Shown piece after piece: positions 8,277 through 15,338 of a stretch of DNA of 64,000 nucleotides. The DNA comes from Eubacterium sp. (GTDB taxonomy: Bacteria; Bacillota; Clostridia; Lachnospirales; Lachnospiraceae). Both the position numbers and the translations under genes were made by a program. Under the pieces are notes generated by a model that saw only the letters and a list, made by a program, of their open reading frames with translations, made no database searches and was not told the origin of the DNA. Within the stretch, counting starts at the first letter, position 1, and each line of letters begins with the position of its first letter. The stretch lies in the NCBI GenBank assembly GCA_022764165.1, contig JALERM010000116.1, positions 1 through 64,000 of the forward strand, in the 5' to 3' direction.

Positions 8277-8606
8277 ATGGCTATAACCGTAAATATTTAT
8301 TATAAAGGGACTGGGTCCGCAGCAAAACAATTTGCAAGGGAAATGACAGAAAGCGGAACGGTGGATGCTATCAGGAACGAAGCGGGAAATCTTCGCTATG
8401 ATTATTTCTTGCCGTTGGATGATGAAGAAACAGTGTTGTTAATTGACAGTTGGGAGAATCAGGAAGCGATTGATGTCCATCATGCATCTCCAATAATGAA
8501 TACCATCGTAGAATTAAGAGAAAAGTATAATCTTCATATGAAGGTTGAACGTTATGTATCAGATGATGGAATACCGGATTCAGACAAGAAATTCATAAAG
8601 GAATAG
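8277..8606 (+). CDS. Antibiotic biosynthesis monooxygenase (ABM) family protein
   Basis: The 109 residues match the small ferredoxin-like ABM/YgiN fold: a first strand TVNIYYKG, the central ETVLLIDSWENQEAIDVHHA segment with the family histidines, and a terminal MKVERY strand. Relatives oxidise quinols or other aromatic compounds without a bound metal and act as dimers. AAAGGTG precedes the ATG. Its position after two flavin-type proteins fits a role in quinone or aromatic turnover. Confidence 0.8.
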   Translation: MAITVNIYYKGTGSAAKQFAREMTESGTVDAIRNEAGNLRYDYFLPLDDEETVLLIDSWENQEAIDVHHASPIMNTIVELREKYNLHMKVERYVSDDGIPDSDKKFIKE

Positions 8607-8615
8607 GTGATAATT

Positions 8616-8888
8616 ATGGCAAAAACATTAGTAGCATATTTCAGTGCCAGTGGCGTAACAAAGAAAGCAGCAGAAAAGCTGGCATCTGCAGCAAAGACAG
8701 ATACCTATGAGATCAAGCCTGCAGTTCCTTATACAAAGGCCGATCTGAACTGGATGGATAAGAAATCGAGAAGCAGCGTAGAGATGGGAAACAAGTCCTT
8801 TAGACCGGAAATTGTGAAAGATGATTTGGATTTATCTCAGTACGATACTATTCTGGTTGGCTTCCCTAAAATGGAGTATAGTTTATAG
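8616..8888 (+). pseudogene. Truncated flavodoxin
   Basis: From ATG 8616 the frame reads a flavodoxin start (LVAYFSASGVTKKAAEKL) and continues to YDTILVGFP, then stops after KMEYSL. In flavodoxins this point is followed by the WW loop and about 80 more residues, all lost here. The next 120 bases (8889-9008) hold only a degenerate 22-codon frame. The lipoprotein flavodoxin at 9009 is a related, complete copy. The break looks like a deletion ending near 8870. Confidence 0.75.
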
Positions 8889-9008
8889 TAGTGTATAGCG
8901 TGTATCAAGTTATAATTATGAGGTTGAAAACTACGGTATACACAGATGATGCAGAAAAATGTGTACAGCGTTTATATAGAGAATGACATAGAAAAGGAGA
9001 TGCTGTAA

Positions 9009-9704
9009 GTGAAGAAACACATAAATTGGATGTTACTTGCCATTTGCATATTAGCAGGAGTTTTATTGACAGGGTGCGGATCGAATAACTCAGACAAGCA
9101 GAGTAGTGAAACCGCACAGAATACAGAAACGGAACAGGAGAGTTCAGAGAAAGAAAAGTCTGATGAAGCAGAAACAACGGCAACCGAAGCATCTGAACAG
9201 GATAGCACAGAAGAAACCAGTAAAGTTCTGGTTGTATATTATTCCGCAACAGGAAATACAAAAGCAGTAGCAAATTATATTGCAGATGCTACAGGTGGCG
9301 ATTTATTTGAACTGGAGCCAGTGGAACCGTATACGGACGAAGATCTTAATTACAATGATCCTGACAGCCGAGTATCTCGTGAACATGACGATGAGAGTTT
9401 AAGAGATGTAGAGCTGGTTTCCACGACAGTTGATAATTTCGGTGAGTACGATGAAATTCTGATAGGTTACCCCGTATGGTGGCAAGTAAGTGCATGGCCA
9501 GTAAATCAGTTCATCCAAAACAATGATTTTACAGGAAAAACAGTTATTCCATTCTGTACATCAGCATCTTCTGGACTCGGAGATAGCGGAAAACTCTTAG
9601 AGGAAATGGCTGGAACTGGAGACTGGCAGGAAGGAAAGAGATTTTCTTCTAGTGCATCAGAAGAAGAGGTTCAGGACTGGGTAAAGAGTTTGAATCTGAA
9701 TTAA
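9009..9704 (+). CDS. Flavodoxin-domain lipoprotein
   Basis: The start is GTG 9009 behind AAAAGGAG (8993-9000). Residues 1-22 are a lipoprotein signal with lipobox LLTGC, followed by a 45-residue Ser/Glu/Thr-rich linker and a flavodoxin domain: FMN phosphate loop YYSATGNTKAV near 77, PVWWQVSAWPVNQF near 157, and CTSASSGLGDSG near 183. It is therefore a surface-anchored flavodoxin, rare outside Clostridia, able to carry electrons outside the membrane. It may reduce quinones or the same compounds as the upstream operon. Confidence 0.88.
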   Translation: MKKHINWMLLAICILAGVLLTGCGSNNSDKQSSETAQNTETEQESSEKEKSDEAETTATEASEQDSTEETSKVLVVYYSATGNTKAVANYIADATGGDLFELEPVEPYTDEDLNYNDPDSRVSREHDDESLRDVELVSTTVDNFGEYDEILIGYPVWWQVSAWPVNQFIQNNDFTGKTVIPFCTSASSGLGDSGKLLEEMAGTGDWQEGKRFSSSASEEEVQDWVKSLNLN

Positions 9705-9722
9705 ATATAATAGAATGATATA

Positions 9723-9767
9723 AGCAGCAGGGACAACGATAAAAAGTCGAGGTTCTTGCTGCTTTTC
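9723..9767 (+). terminator. Terminator after flavodoxin lipoprotein gene
   Basis: AGCAGCA (9723-9729) pairs with TGCTGCT (9757-9763), followed by TTTTCT. It closes the operon that begins at 5928. Confidence 0.65.
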
Positions 9768-9903
9768 TAATATTTAGCAACAGTGAGAAGGTTGCACAGT
9801 ATTTGCCACGTCATTTCAGTAGATCTGCTGAATAGCTTTCTTCCATAAGTGTGGTATAGTCTTGTGCTTGGAATAGGAAAACTACACAGAAGGGAGAACC
9901 GAT

Positions 9904-10512
9904 ATGACAGCAAAGCCAGATATTATCTGGAATGAGCAGTGCCTGGGGATTCGGATAAGCGAACAGATATGCAATTATCTGAAAAAGCACGATGCGGAAT
10001 ACCAGAGACTGCAGAAGGAAATACTGAAACTTATAGAGAGGTATCCAGTGATAGAAACATTTATGGAGTCGAATCAGTCAATCAGCCTAACGACCGAAGA
10101 GCATAAGGCAGTGCATCGATATTTCCAACTGGAGAACGGGAAGGAAATGATAGAAGAACAGTACCATTTTTATATGGGACAGGCACAAATGATCTCTTAT
10201 GGAGCAATGCTTGGAAAAATTAAAAAAGCAATAAAGGGAAAGGATGACAGTGACACAAAGAAACTGTTGGAGTTGCTGATGGATACCTGGATTGATGAGG
10301 TAGAAGATGAGCTGAAAGAAAATACAGTGTACCAGGGAATGCTGGAAAAAATATCAAAATATGAAGAACAGGTTCAGACAATGGAATTATCAAAAGAAAA
10401 GCGAAAAACGATAGATGCATATGTTACAGAAGTAAGCGAGAGGTGGATACTATATTCGGAATCCTTATATCAGGCTGGTATGCAGAAAATCTTGGAACTG
10501 CTGAATCTGTAA
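9904..10512 (+). CDS. Helical protein of unknown function
   Basis: The 202 residues are predicted helical throughout, rich in Glu, Lys and Leu, with no signal, membrane span or catalytic motif (start MTAKPDIIWNEQCLGIRISE). GAAGGGAGA precedes the ATG. It resembles conserved hypothetical proteins of Lachnospiraceae, but I cannot name a function. It ends 52 bases before the convergent XRE gene. The helical bundle and charged surface suggest a binding or regulatory role. Confidence 0.7.
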   Translation: MTAKPDIIWNEQCLGIRISEQICNYLKKHDAEYQRLQKEILKLIERYPVIETFMESNQSISLTTEEHKAVHRYFQLENGKEMIEEQYHFYMGQAQMISYGAMLGKIKKAIKGKDDSDTKKLLELLMDTWIDEVEDELKENTVYQGMLEKISKYEEQVQTMELSKEKRKTIDAYVTEVSERWILYSESLYQAGMQKILELLNL

Positions 10513-10564
10513 AAGGGACGGATAAAATGGGGAAGCACGAAAGGAACTTCCCCATTTGTCACTT

Positions 10565-10816
10565 TTATTCCTCTTTTCCATCGATGAGAAATATGTATGA
10601 AACTTGAAAGATTTCAGCAATGGCTTTTAATTCAAGGTCAGTGACATAACGCTTGTTTGTTTCGATTCTGGTGATTACATTTTTATCCATATCGTAACCA
10701 GCTAACTGGAGTTTATAGGCAAGATCACGCTGAGACATATTGTGAGTCCTGCGAAGCTCAATCAACCGCTGGCTGATCAGATTCTTCTCACCAGACTGTG
10801 CTCTTGGCTTTGGCAT
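10565..10816 (-). CDS. XRE family helix-turn-helix repressor
   Basis: I take ATG 10816 (MPKPRAQSGEKN) because GGAAGAG lies just before it and the upstream extension is not conserved in type. The 83 residues are one lambda-repressor-like domain: RLIELRRTHNMSQRDLAYKL then VITRIETNKRYVTDLELKAI. It is divergent from the gene at 10949 and separated from it by a perfect 12-bp inverted repeat around a promoter, so it most likely represses both. Confidence 0.88.
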   Translation of the reverse strand: MPKPRAQSGEKNLISQRLIELRRTHNMSQRDLAYKLQLAGYDMDKNVITRIETNKRYVTDLELKAIAEIFQVSYIFLIDGKEE

Positions 10817-10850
10817 CTTAAATCTCTTCCTCTCTGGTAAAAAGATGGTT

Positions 10851-10923
10851 TGTCTCACTTTTTGCACCATCTGTATTGATTTTAACGATTGGACAAGGTA
10901 GAATCGGTTGTAAAAGTGAGACA
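10851..10923 (+). promoter_or_regulatory. Divergent control region with perfect 12-bp inverted repeat
   Basis: TGTCTCACTTTT (10851-10862) and AAAAGTGAGACA (10912-10923) are exact reverse complements 49 bases apart. Between them lies a forward promoter, TTGATT (10876-10881), a 17-bp spacer and TAGAAT (10899-10904). The arrangement fits two XRE operators whose occupation would loop or block the promoter. Confidence 0.75.
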
Positions 10924-10948
10924 AAAACTGAAGAGAAGGGAGAAATGT

Positions 10949-11299
10949 ATGGAGCAGGCAAAGATAGAACAGCTTGCATTTTTATATTTATGCAGTGAGC
11001 ATGATAAAAAGCTATTACTCAAGAAAGAAAAAATGCAGTTAGCTGATTTTGACAGGTTGACCTATTTGATTTATCATTTGGGTTTTAAAGAATACCATAT
11101 AAAAATATGGATGGAATTTGCAGGGGATTTCCAAAAGGAATGGGATTGCCTGGAAGCACTTCAGGAAACAGAAGGGTGTGTTGGAAACATAGATAGTACT
11201 GAATCAGAAGTTAGACTCCATGAGATGTGGATTCAGGAATTTTGCAAAAATACACCAATGGAAATCAGAGAATGGATACGAGAACTAGATTATCAATAA
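10949..11299 (+). CDS. Small hypothetical protein under XRE control
   Basis: ATG 10949 (MEQAKIEQLAFLYL) follows GAAGGGAG; a longer frame begins inside the promoter. The 116 residues are helical with aromatic patches (YHLGFKEYHIKIWMEFAGDF) and no known domain. It is transcribed from the TTGATT/TAGAAT promoter and its neighbour is the XRE repressor, so it is a regulated accessory gene, perhaps part of a toxin-antitoxin-like or stress pair. That role is inference. Confidence 0.6.
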   Translation: MEQAKIEQLAFLYLCSEHDKKLLLKKEKMQLADFDRLTYLIYHLGFKEYHIKIWMEFAGDFQKEWDCLEALQETEGCVGNIDSTESEVRLHEMWIQEFCKNTPMEIREWIRELDYQ

Positions 11300-11370
11300 A
11301 AAATATGATACCATTGTCGATGAAAGTGAATTTAGCAAATCGGAATTTGTAAAGGAGGAGAAATAATTTT

Positions 11371-11439
11371 ATGACTTTTGAAGATATGTTTAATCGTTTC
11401 TTCTCAAAGGGGAAGCCATATAAAGAAGTTCGTTCGTAA
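11371..11439 (+). CDS. Possible 22-residue peptide
   Basis: AAAGGAGG (11352-11359) lies 11 bases before an ATG opening MTFEDMFNRFFSKGKPYKEV and two more codons. It ends 28 bases upstream of the aldo-keto reductase. The strong ribosome site suggests it is translated, as a leader peptide or as the start of a deleted gene. Confidence 0.4.
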   Translation: MTFEDMFNRFFSKGKPYKEVRS

Positions 11440-11467
11440 AAAATATTGATGAAAGGACGAACTATAT

Positions 11468-12319
11468 ATGGAATATGTAAAATTGAATAATGGTATAGAA
11501 ATGCCAATGGTTGGTTTTGGAGTATTTGAGATTCCAGCAGAGCAGACAGCACAATGTGTATTTGATGCAATAGAGTGTGGCTATCGTTTAATTGATACTG
11601 CACAGGCGTATTATAATGAAACAGAGGTTGGTGAAGGAATTCAGAATGCAATTCAAAAGTTGGGCATAAAGCGAGAAGATATTTTTCTGACAACAAAGGT
11701 CTGGGTGACAGAATTTGGATACGAGAAAACCAAAGCATCAGTAGAAGAATCAATGAGGAAGTTGAAAACTGATTACATTGATCTTGTATTGATTCATCAA
11801 TGCCTGTCAGATTATTACGGAGCATATCATGCCTTGGAGGATATGTATGAAGAAGGTAAAATTAAAGCAATAGGTATTTCTAATTTCAGTGCTGAGAGAA
11901 TGGCAGATATTGCAACCTTTAATCGAATTGTACCTGCGGTTAATCAGGTAGAAACGCATATGTTTTGGCAACAGTATGAACTTCATGGATGGATGGAGAA
12001 ATATAATATTCAGCATGAAGCATGGGGACCGCTTGCACAACATCGTCTGAAAGAAGTAATAGAACATCCTGTTGTAAAAGAAATTGCCCTAAAATATGGA
12101 AAAGAACCTGTACAGATTGCACTTCGCCATCATGTGCAAAGGGGGATTGTTGTGATTCCTAAAAGTATACATAAAGATCGTATGAAGCAAAATTTGGATA
12201 TTTTTGATTTTAAGTTATTTGATGAGGATATGGAGCAACTCAAGAAACTTGATGAAAATAAATCTATGTGGGCAGAATACGATGATCCAATGATTGTACA
12301 GTATGCTATGGAAGAATAG
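11468..12319 (+). CDS. Aldo/keto reductase
   Basis: The 283-residue protein is a complete TIM-barrel aldo-keto reductase of the 2,5-diketo-gluconate reductase type, using NADPH to reduce aldehydes or ketones. The catalytic tetrad is present: Asp and Tyr in LIDTAQAYYNE (about 44-54), Lys in TTKVW (about 78) and His in LIHQC (about 112). The cofactor segment IPKSIHKDRMKQNL is near residue 230. GAAAGGACG precedes the ATG. It is followed after 12 bases by an SDR, so the two reductases form an operon for carbonyl detoxification. Confidence 0.92.
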   Translation: MEYVKLNNGIEMPMVGFGVFEIPAEQTAQCVFDAIECGYRLIDTAQAYYNETEVGEGIQNAIQKLGIKREDIFLTTKVWVTEFGYEKTKASVEESMRKLKTDYIDLVLIHQCLSDYYGAYHALEDMYEEGKIKAIGISNFSAERMADIATFNRIVPAVNQVETHMFWQQYELHGWMEKYNIQHEAWGPLAQHRLKEVIEHPVVKEIALKYGKEPVQIALRHHVQRGIVVIPKSIHKDRMKQNLDIFDFKLFDEDMEQLKKLDENKSMWAEYDDPMIVQYAMEE

Positions 12320-12331
12320 GGGAATATCAAC

Positions 12332-13081
12332 ATGAATAATATTGAAGGAAAAGTAGTTATTATTACAGGAGCATCCAGTGGCATTGGAGAGGCAACTGCG
12401 AAAAAATTAGGAAGTTTAGGTGCAAAAATTGTACTTGCAGCAAGACGTAAGGAACGTTTGGAGGTATTGAAAAAACAGATTGAACAGAATGGAGGTACTG
12501 CAGTATATAAAGTAACCGATGTTGCGGATAAAAAACAGGTAGCAGAACTTGTGGAATATGCAATCAGCAAATTCGGTCGGATTGATGTACTTGTGAATAA
12601 TGCTGGCATCATGCCGGCATCGTTCCTTGTGAAGAACTGTACAGATGAATGGGACAGAATTATTGATATAAACATAAAAGGAATTCTTTATAATATAGGA
12701 GCTGTGCTTCCACATATGAGAGAACAGAACTCCGGACATATCATAAATATTTCGTCAAACGCTGCTTATACGGAAATAAGTCCATATTCTACCGTGTATT
12801 GCATGACGAAACATGCTGTTAAAAACATCAGTAGTGGATTACGTCAGGAGGAGGCAATCGCTGGTTCTAAAATCAGAGTAACAGATATAGGACCGGGAAT
12901 GGTTGATACAGAGCTGGTGTCAACCATTATAGAACCAGAAATGAAGGCAGTTGCGGATCAGCTTTTCAGTGATAAGTCAAAAATGATTACACCAGAGCAG
13001 ATAGCAGATGCAGTTATTTATTCTATTGAACAGCCGGAGCATACGATGGTAACATCCGTTGTGATTCAGCCTAATTTATAA
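12332..13081 (+). CDS. Short-chain dehydrogenase/reductase
   Basis: The 249 residues form a classical SDR: cofactor motif TGASSGIG at 13-20, NNAG near 89, and the catalytic Ser (ISSNAAYTE, near 142) and YCMTK (Tyr/Lys, near 155). It uses NAD(P)H to reduce or oxidise small alcohols or ketones. Spacing of 12 bases to the aldo-keto reductase and a shared downstream terminator indicate co-transcription. Confidence 0.92.
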   Translation: MNNIEGKVVIITGASSGIGEATAKKLGSLGAKIVLAARRKERLEVLKKQIEQNGGTAVYKVTDVADKKQVAELVEYAISKFGRIDVLVNNAGIMPASFLVKNCTDEWDRIIDINIKGILYNIGAVLPHMREQNSGHIINISSNAAYTEISPYSTVYCMTKHAVKNISSGLRQEEAIAGSKIRVTDIGPGMVDTELVSTIIEPEMKAVADQLFSDKSKMITPEQIADAVIYSIEQPEHTMVTSVVIQPNL

Positions 13082-13150
13082 GATATTATAAACTGCACTG
13101 ACAAATAAATTTCAGTTTGTAGCGTTAATTAACAACTAAAAATTATTGGA

Positions 13151-13197
13151 TACAGCTATGCGTATTTATTTACAAAATATACATAGCTGTATTTTTT
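13151..13197 (+). terminator. Terminator ending the chromosomal reductase operon
   Basis: TACAGCTATG (13151-13160) pairs with CATAGCTGTA (13182-13191), followed by TTTTTTA. It ends the operon at the last recognisably chromosomal gene. Confidence 0.75.
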
Positions 13198-13202
13198 ATT
13201 AC

Positions 13203-13239
13203 GGGCAGGGCTCTTCGGGGTTCTGCCCTTTTTCTTTTT
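13203..13239 (+). terminator. Strong terminator near left side of the conjugative element
   Basis: GGGCAG (13203-13208) pairs with CTGCCC (13223-13228), with inner pairs and a TTCG loop, then TTTTTCTTTTT. Two terminators in 60 bases isolate the element from the upstream operon. The element boundary probably lies close by, but no attachment repeat can be proven because the right end is outside the window. Confidence 0.75.
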
Positions 13240-13300
13240 CCAGACCAAAAGACCACCTGCTGGAAAAGAACAAGAAAAACCAGAAAGGATGTGGTGACTT

Positions 13301-14209
13301 ATCATTATAGGAATCGATCATGGATATTATGCCATCAAAACTCCCCATGTGTGCTTCCCGACCGGATTGACCGGATACGATTACGAGCCGTATACCATGC
13401 AGAATGTCCTGCAGTACAATGGGAAATTTTATGTGTGTGGAACCGGGCGGCAGACGCTGGTGAGAAGCAAGACTTCCAATGACAATTATTATCTTTTGAC
13501 AATGGCAGCCATTGCCCAGGAGATCCGCTATCGCCGGGGAGAGCGGAAAACAGATGTAGTTCTGGCAGCCGGTCTCCCTTTGGCAAGTTTTGGCAGGGAG
13601 AAAAAAGGCTTCCGGGAATATCTGTTTCGGAAAGAGCAGCCTCTGCTTTTCCGGTACGAGGATGAGAGCTATGAGATCCGGATTCAGGATGTAAAACTGT
13701 TCCCACAGGGATACTCTGCGTTGGCCCTCCACCCGGAATGTGTTCGGGAAGAACCTTCTGTTCTTCTAGCAGACATTGGTGGTTGGACCGTAGACCTGAT
13801 GCGGCTGGACAATAGTGTTCCAAACGCCGCTACCTGCCGCAGCCTGGAGCTTGGTGTGATCCGGTGTGTGGATGAGATTACCGAGCAGGTACGCAGAAAT
13901 ACCGGACTGTCTGTAACGGACATTCAGATTGAACGTGTTCTGAACGGTCAGAGCTGCAGTATGGACCCGGTAGCAAAAGAAATCATTGTCCGGCATGGAC
14001 GGCTTTATACGGAGAAAATTCTGTCTGCAATCATGGAAGCCGGGTTCGATCTGAAGGCAATTCCGTCCGTGATCATGGGCGGCGGAGCCAGCATCCTGAA
14101 ACGGCACGTGACACTGCAGGACGGGCTGTGTCGGCAGATTTACCTGACGGACGTACACGCCAACGCTTCCGGCTACGAGCGGATTGTGGGGCAGATGTGC
14201 ACGAAGTAA
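13301..14209 (+). CDS. ParM/StbA-type actin-like segregation protein
   Basis: This is an actin-fold ATPase that would move element copies during the excised phase. The first phosphate motif IIGIDHGYYAIKT precedes the only conventional start (GTG 13349), so the true start must lie upstream; yet a TGA at 13295 leaves only CTT (13298), ATC (13301) or ATT (13304). I chose ATC, 11 bases after AAAGGA. Further motifs are the phosphate-2 loop LADIGGWTVDL near residue 157 and the adenosine motif VIMGGGAS near 258. It overlaps the next gene by 13 bases. Either a rare start codon or a mutation has to be assumed. Confidence 0.8.
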   Translation: MIIGIDHGYYAIKTPHVCFPTGLTGYDYEPYTMQNVLQYNGKFYVCGTGRQTLVRSKTSNDNYYLLTMAAIAQEIRYRRGERKTDVVLAAGLPLASFGREKKGFREYLFRKEQPLLFRYEDESYEIRIQDVKLFPQGYSALALHPECVREEPSVLLADIGGWTVDLMRLDNSVPNAATCRSLELGVIRCVDEITEQVRRNTGLSVTDIQIERVLNGQSCSMDPVAKEIIVRHGRLYTEKILSAIMEAGFDLKAIPSVIMGGGASILKRHVTLQDGLCRQIYLTDVHANASGYERIVGQMCTK

Positions 14210-14490
14210 AGAGACCCGTTTTCTCGTTCCGCCTGAACCTTGATAATCCGGACCACAAAAAGGCATGGGAGATCCTGCAAAGTGTTCCGGATGGACAGAA
14301 GAGCAGCTATCTGGTTCAGGTGATCTTAAAAGACCAGGAAAACAACCAGCTGGAGAAAAGCATCCGGCAGGCGATCCGGGAAGAACTGGCAGGTGTTTCC
14401 ATTTTTGGCTCCGGGGAGAGTGTTTCAAAGAAGGAAGAAATCCCGTCTCAGATGCTGGATTTTCTCTCCGGGCTTGAGGATGCATTCTGA
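14197..14490 (+). CDS. ParR-like partner of the ParM homologue
   Basis: GTG 14197 lies inside the last codons of the parM-type gene, so the two are translationally coupled. The 97 residues begin with a β-strand-like FSFRLNLDN and continue with helices, like the ribbon-helix-helix centromere-binding proteins that follow parM on plasmids. The C-terminal tail (SGLEDAF) could be the filament-contacting peptide. Assignment rests mainly on position and size. Confidence 0.6.
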   Translation: MHEVKRPVFSFRLNLDNPDHKKAWEILQSVPDGQKSSYLVQVILKDQENNQLEKSIRQAIREELAGVSIFGSGESVSKKEEIPSQMLDFLSGLEDAF

Positions 14491-14580
14491 AAAAGTCAAG
14501 TCTTTCCCAGTGCTAAAATAGCCAAAATTCAAGCAGTCAAATTAGTATAAATCACGGATTTTTGAAAGGGGTGATGCCTA

Positions 14581-14619
14581 TTGAATGTTATTAGATCTGC
14601 ATCCTTTGGGGGCTTTTGA
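14581..14619 (+). CDS. Candidate 12-residue leader peptide
   Basis: TTG 14581 opens MNVIRSASFGGF and stops at 14619. It is preceded by GAAAGGGGTGATGCCTA, the same ribosome-site block found before 27760, 28600 and 38540, so it is probably translated. It lies in the 218-bp gap before the RHH gene and could be a leader controlling it. The rest of the gap (14491-14563, 14620-14690) shows no other gene. Confidence 0.5.
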   Translation: MNVIRSASFGGF

Positions 14620-14708
14620 AGGCCTCATATTCGTTGGGTATTGTGAATAGCTTTCTGTCACGTTTTAGGGTATGTTGTGTGTAGAAAAAAGAAAGGAGAA
14701 CAGACGCA

Positions 14709-15263
14709 ATGGAGATGAAAAACATATGTGGAAAGATCCCGGTAGAGCTGCATGAGAAGCTAAAGCTGGAGGTCGAAGAGTTAGGAATCAGCATACCAAA
14801 ATACCTTGAAATGGTAATCGAAGAACACATGACAAGAAAAGGAGAAAAGATGAACATGGCAAATTCAAGAACAGTAGCAGTACAGGTAGACGAAGAGTTA
14901 TTTTCCAGACTGAAAGCAGTCCTCGCCAAAAACGGCATGAAACAGAAAGACTTCCTGATCGGACTGATTGAAGCGGCACTCGAAAAAGAGGAAGCCAAAT
15001 GGAAAACGGAGTCAGAAGAAACTGAGGAAGAGCCAGCATTGGAAGAAGTTGAACCAGAGGAAACGGAGCCAGCAGAACTGGAAGAGAATCAGCCAGAGAA
15101 GCCAGAGCCGGAAGCCGAAGAGCCAGAAGAGCCCGAGGAAGAGCCGACTGAACCGGAAACGGAAGAGCCCGAGGAAACAGAGCCGGCAGAAGCAGACGAA
15201 GAGGAACCAGAACTGGAAACCGAAGAGCCGGAAGTAACAGATCCAGAGGAAGCAGAAGCATAG
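14709..15263 (+). CDS. Tandem ribbon-helix-helix-like protein with Glu/Pro-rich tail
   Basis: Residues 1-40 (ICGKIPVELHEKLKLEVEEL) and 57-98 (TVAVQVDEELFSRLKAVLAK) are two similar strand-helix-helix units, as in RHH DNA-binding proteins. Residues 98-184 are almost only Glu and Pro with a few Thr and Ala, an extended acidic tail. AAAGGAG precedes the ATG. An accessory DNA-binding or regulatory role in the element is likely. The tail might mimic DNA, or act as an acceptor for the amidoligase encoded 1.4 kb downstream; both are speculation. Confidence 0.65.
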   Translation: MEMKNICGKIPVELHEKLKLEVEELGISIPKYLEMVIEEHMTRKGEKMNMANSRTVAVQVDEELFSRLKAVLAKNGMKQKDFLIGLIEAALEKEEAKWKTESEETEEEPALEEVEPEETEPAELEENQPEKPEPEAEEPEEPEEEPTEPETEEPEETEPAEADEEEPELETEEPEVTDPEEAEA

Positions 15264-15296
15264 ACATCAAAAAACAGAAACCAAAAGACTAAGACG

Positions 15297-15323
15297 GTGC
15301 AGAGAAATCTGCACTGTTTTTTT
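15297..15323 (+). terminator. Terminator with GAAA loop before the C5 methyltransferase
   Basis: GTGCAGA (15297-15303), loop GAAA, TCTGCAC (15308-15314), then TGTTTTTTT. The stem contains the GTG at 15297, which is why that codon is unlikely to be the methyltransferase start. Confidence 0.8.
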
Positions 15324-15338
15324 CGCAGCGAAGGGAGG

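Noticed and set aside
8889..9008. Short frame between the truncated flavodoxin and the lipoprotein gene
   Set aside because: The 22-codon frame has no ribosome site and looks like decayed coding sequence.
14788..15270. 160-codon Leu/Pro-rich minus-strand ORF
   Set aside because: It is the complement of the Glu/Pro repeat tail of the RHH protein, so a product of low complexity.
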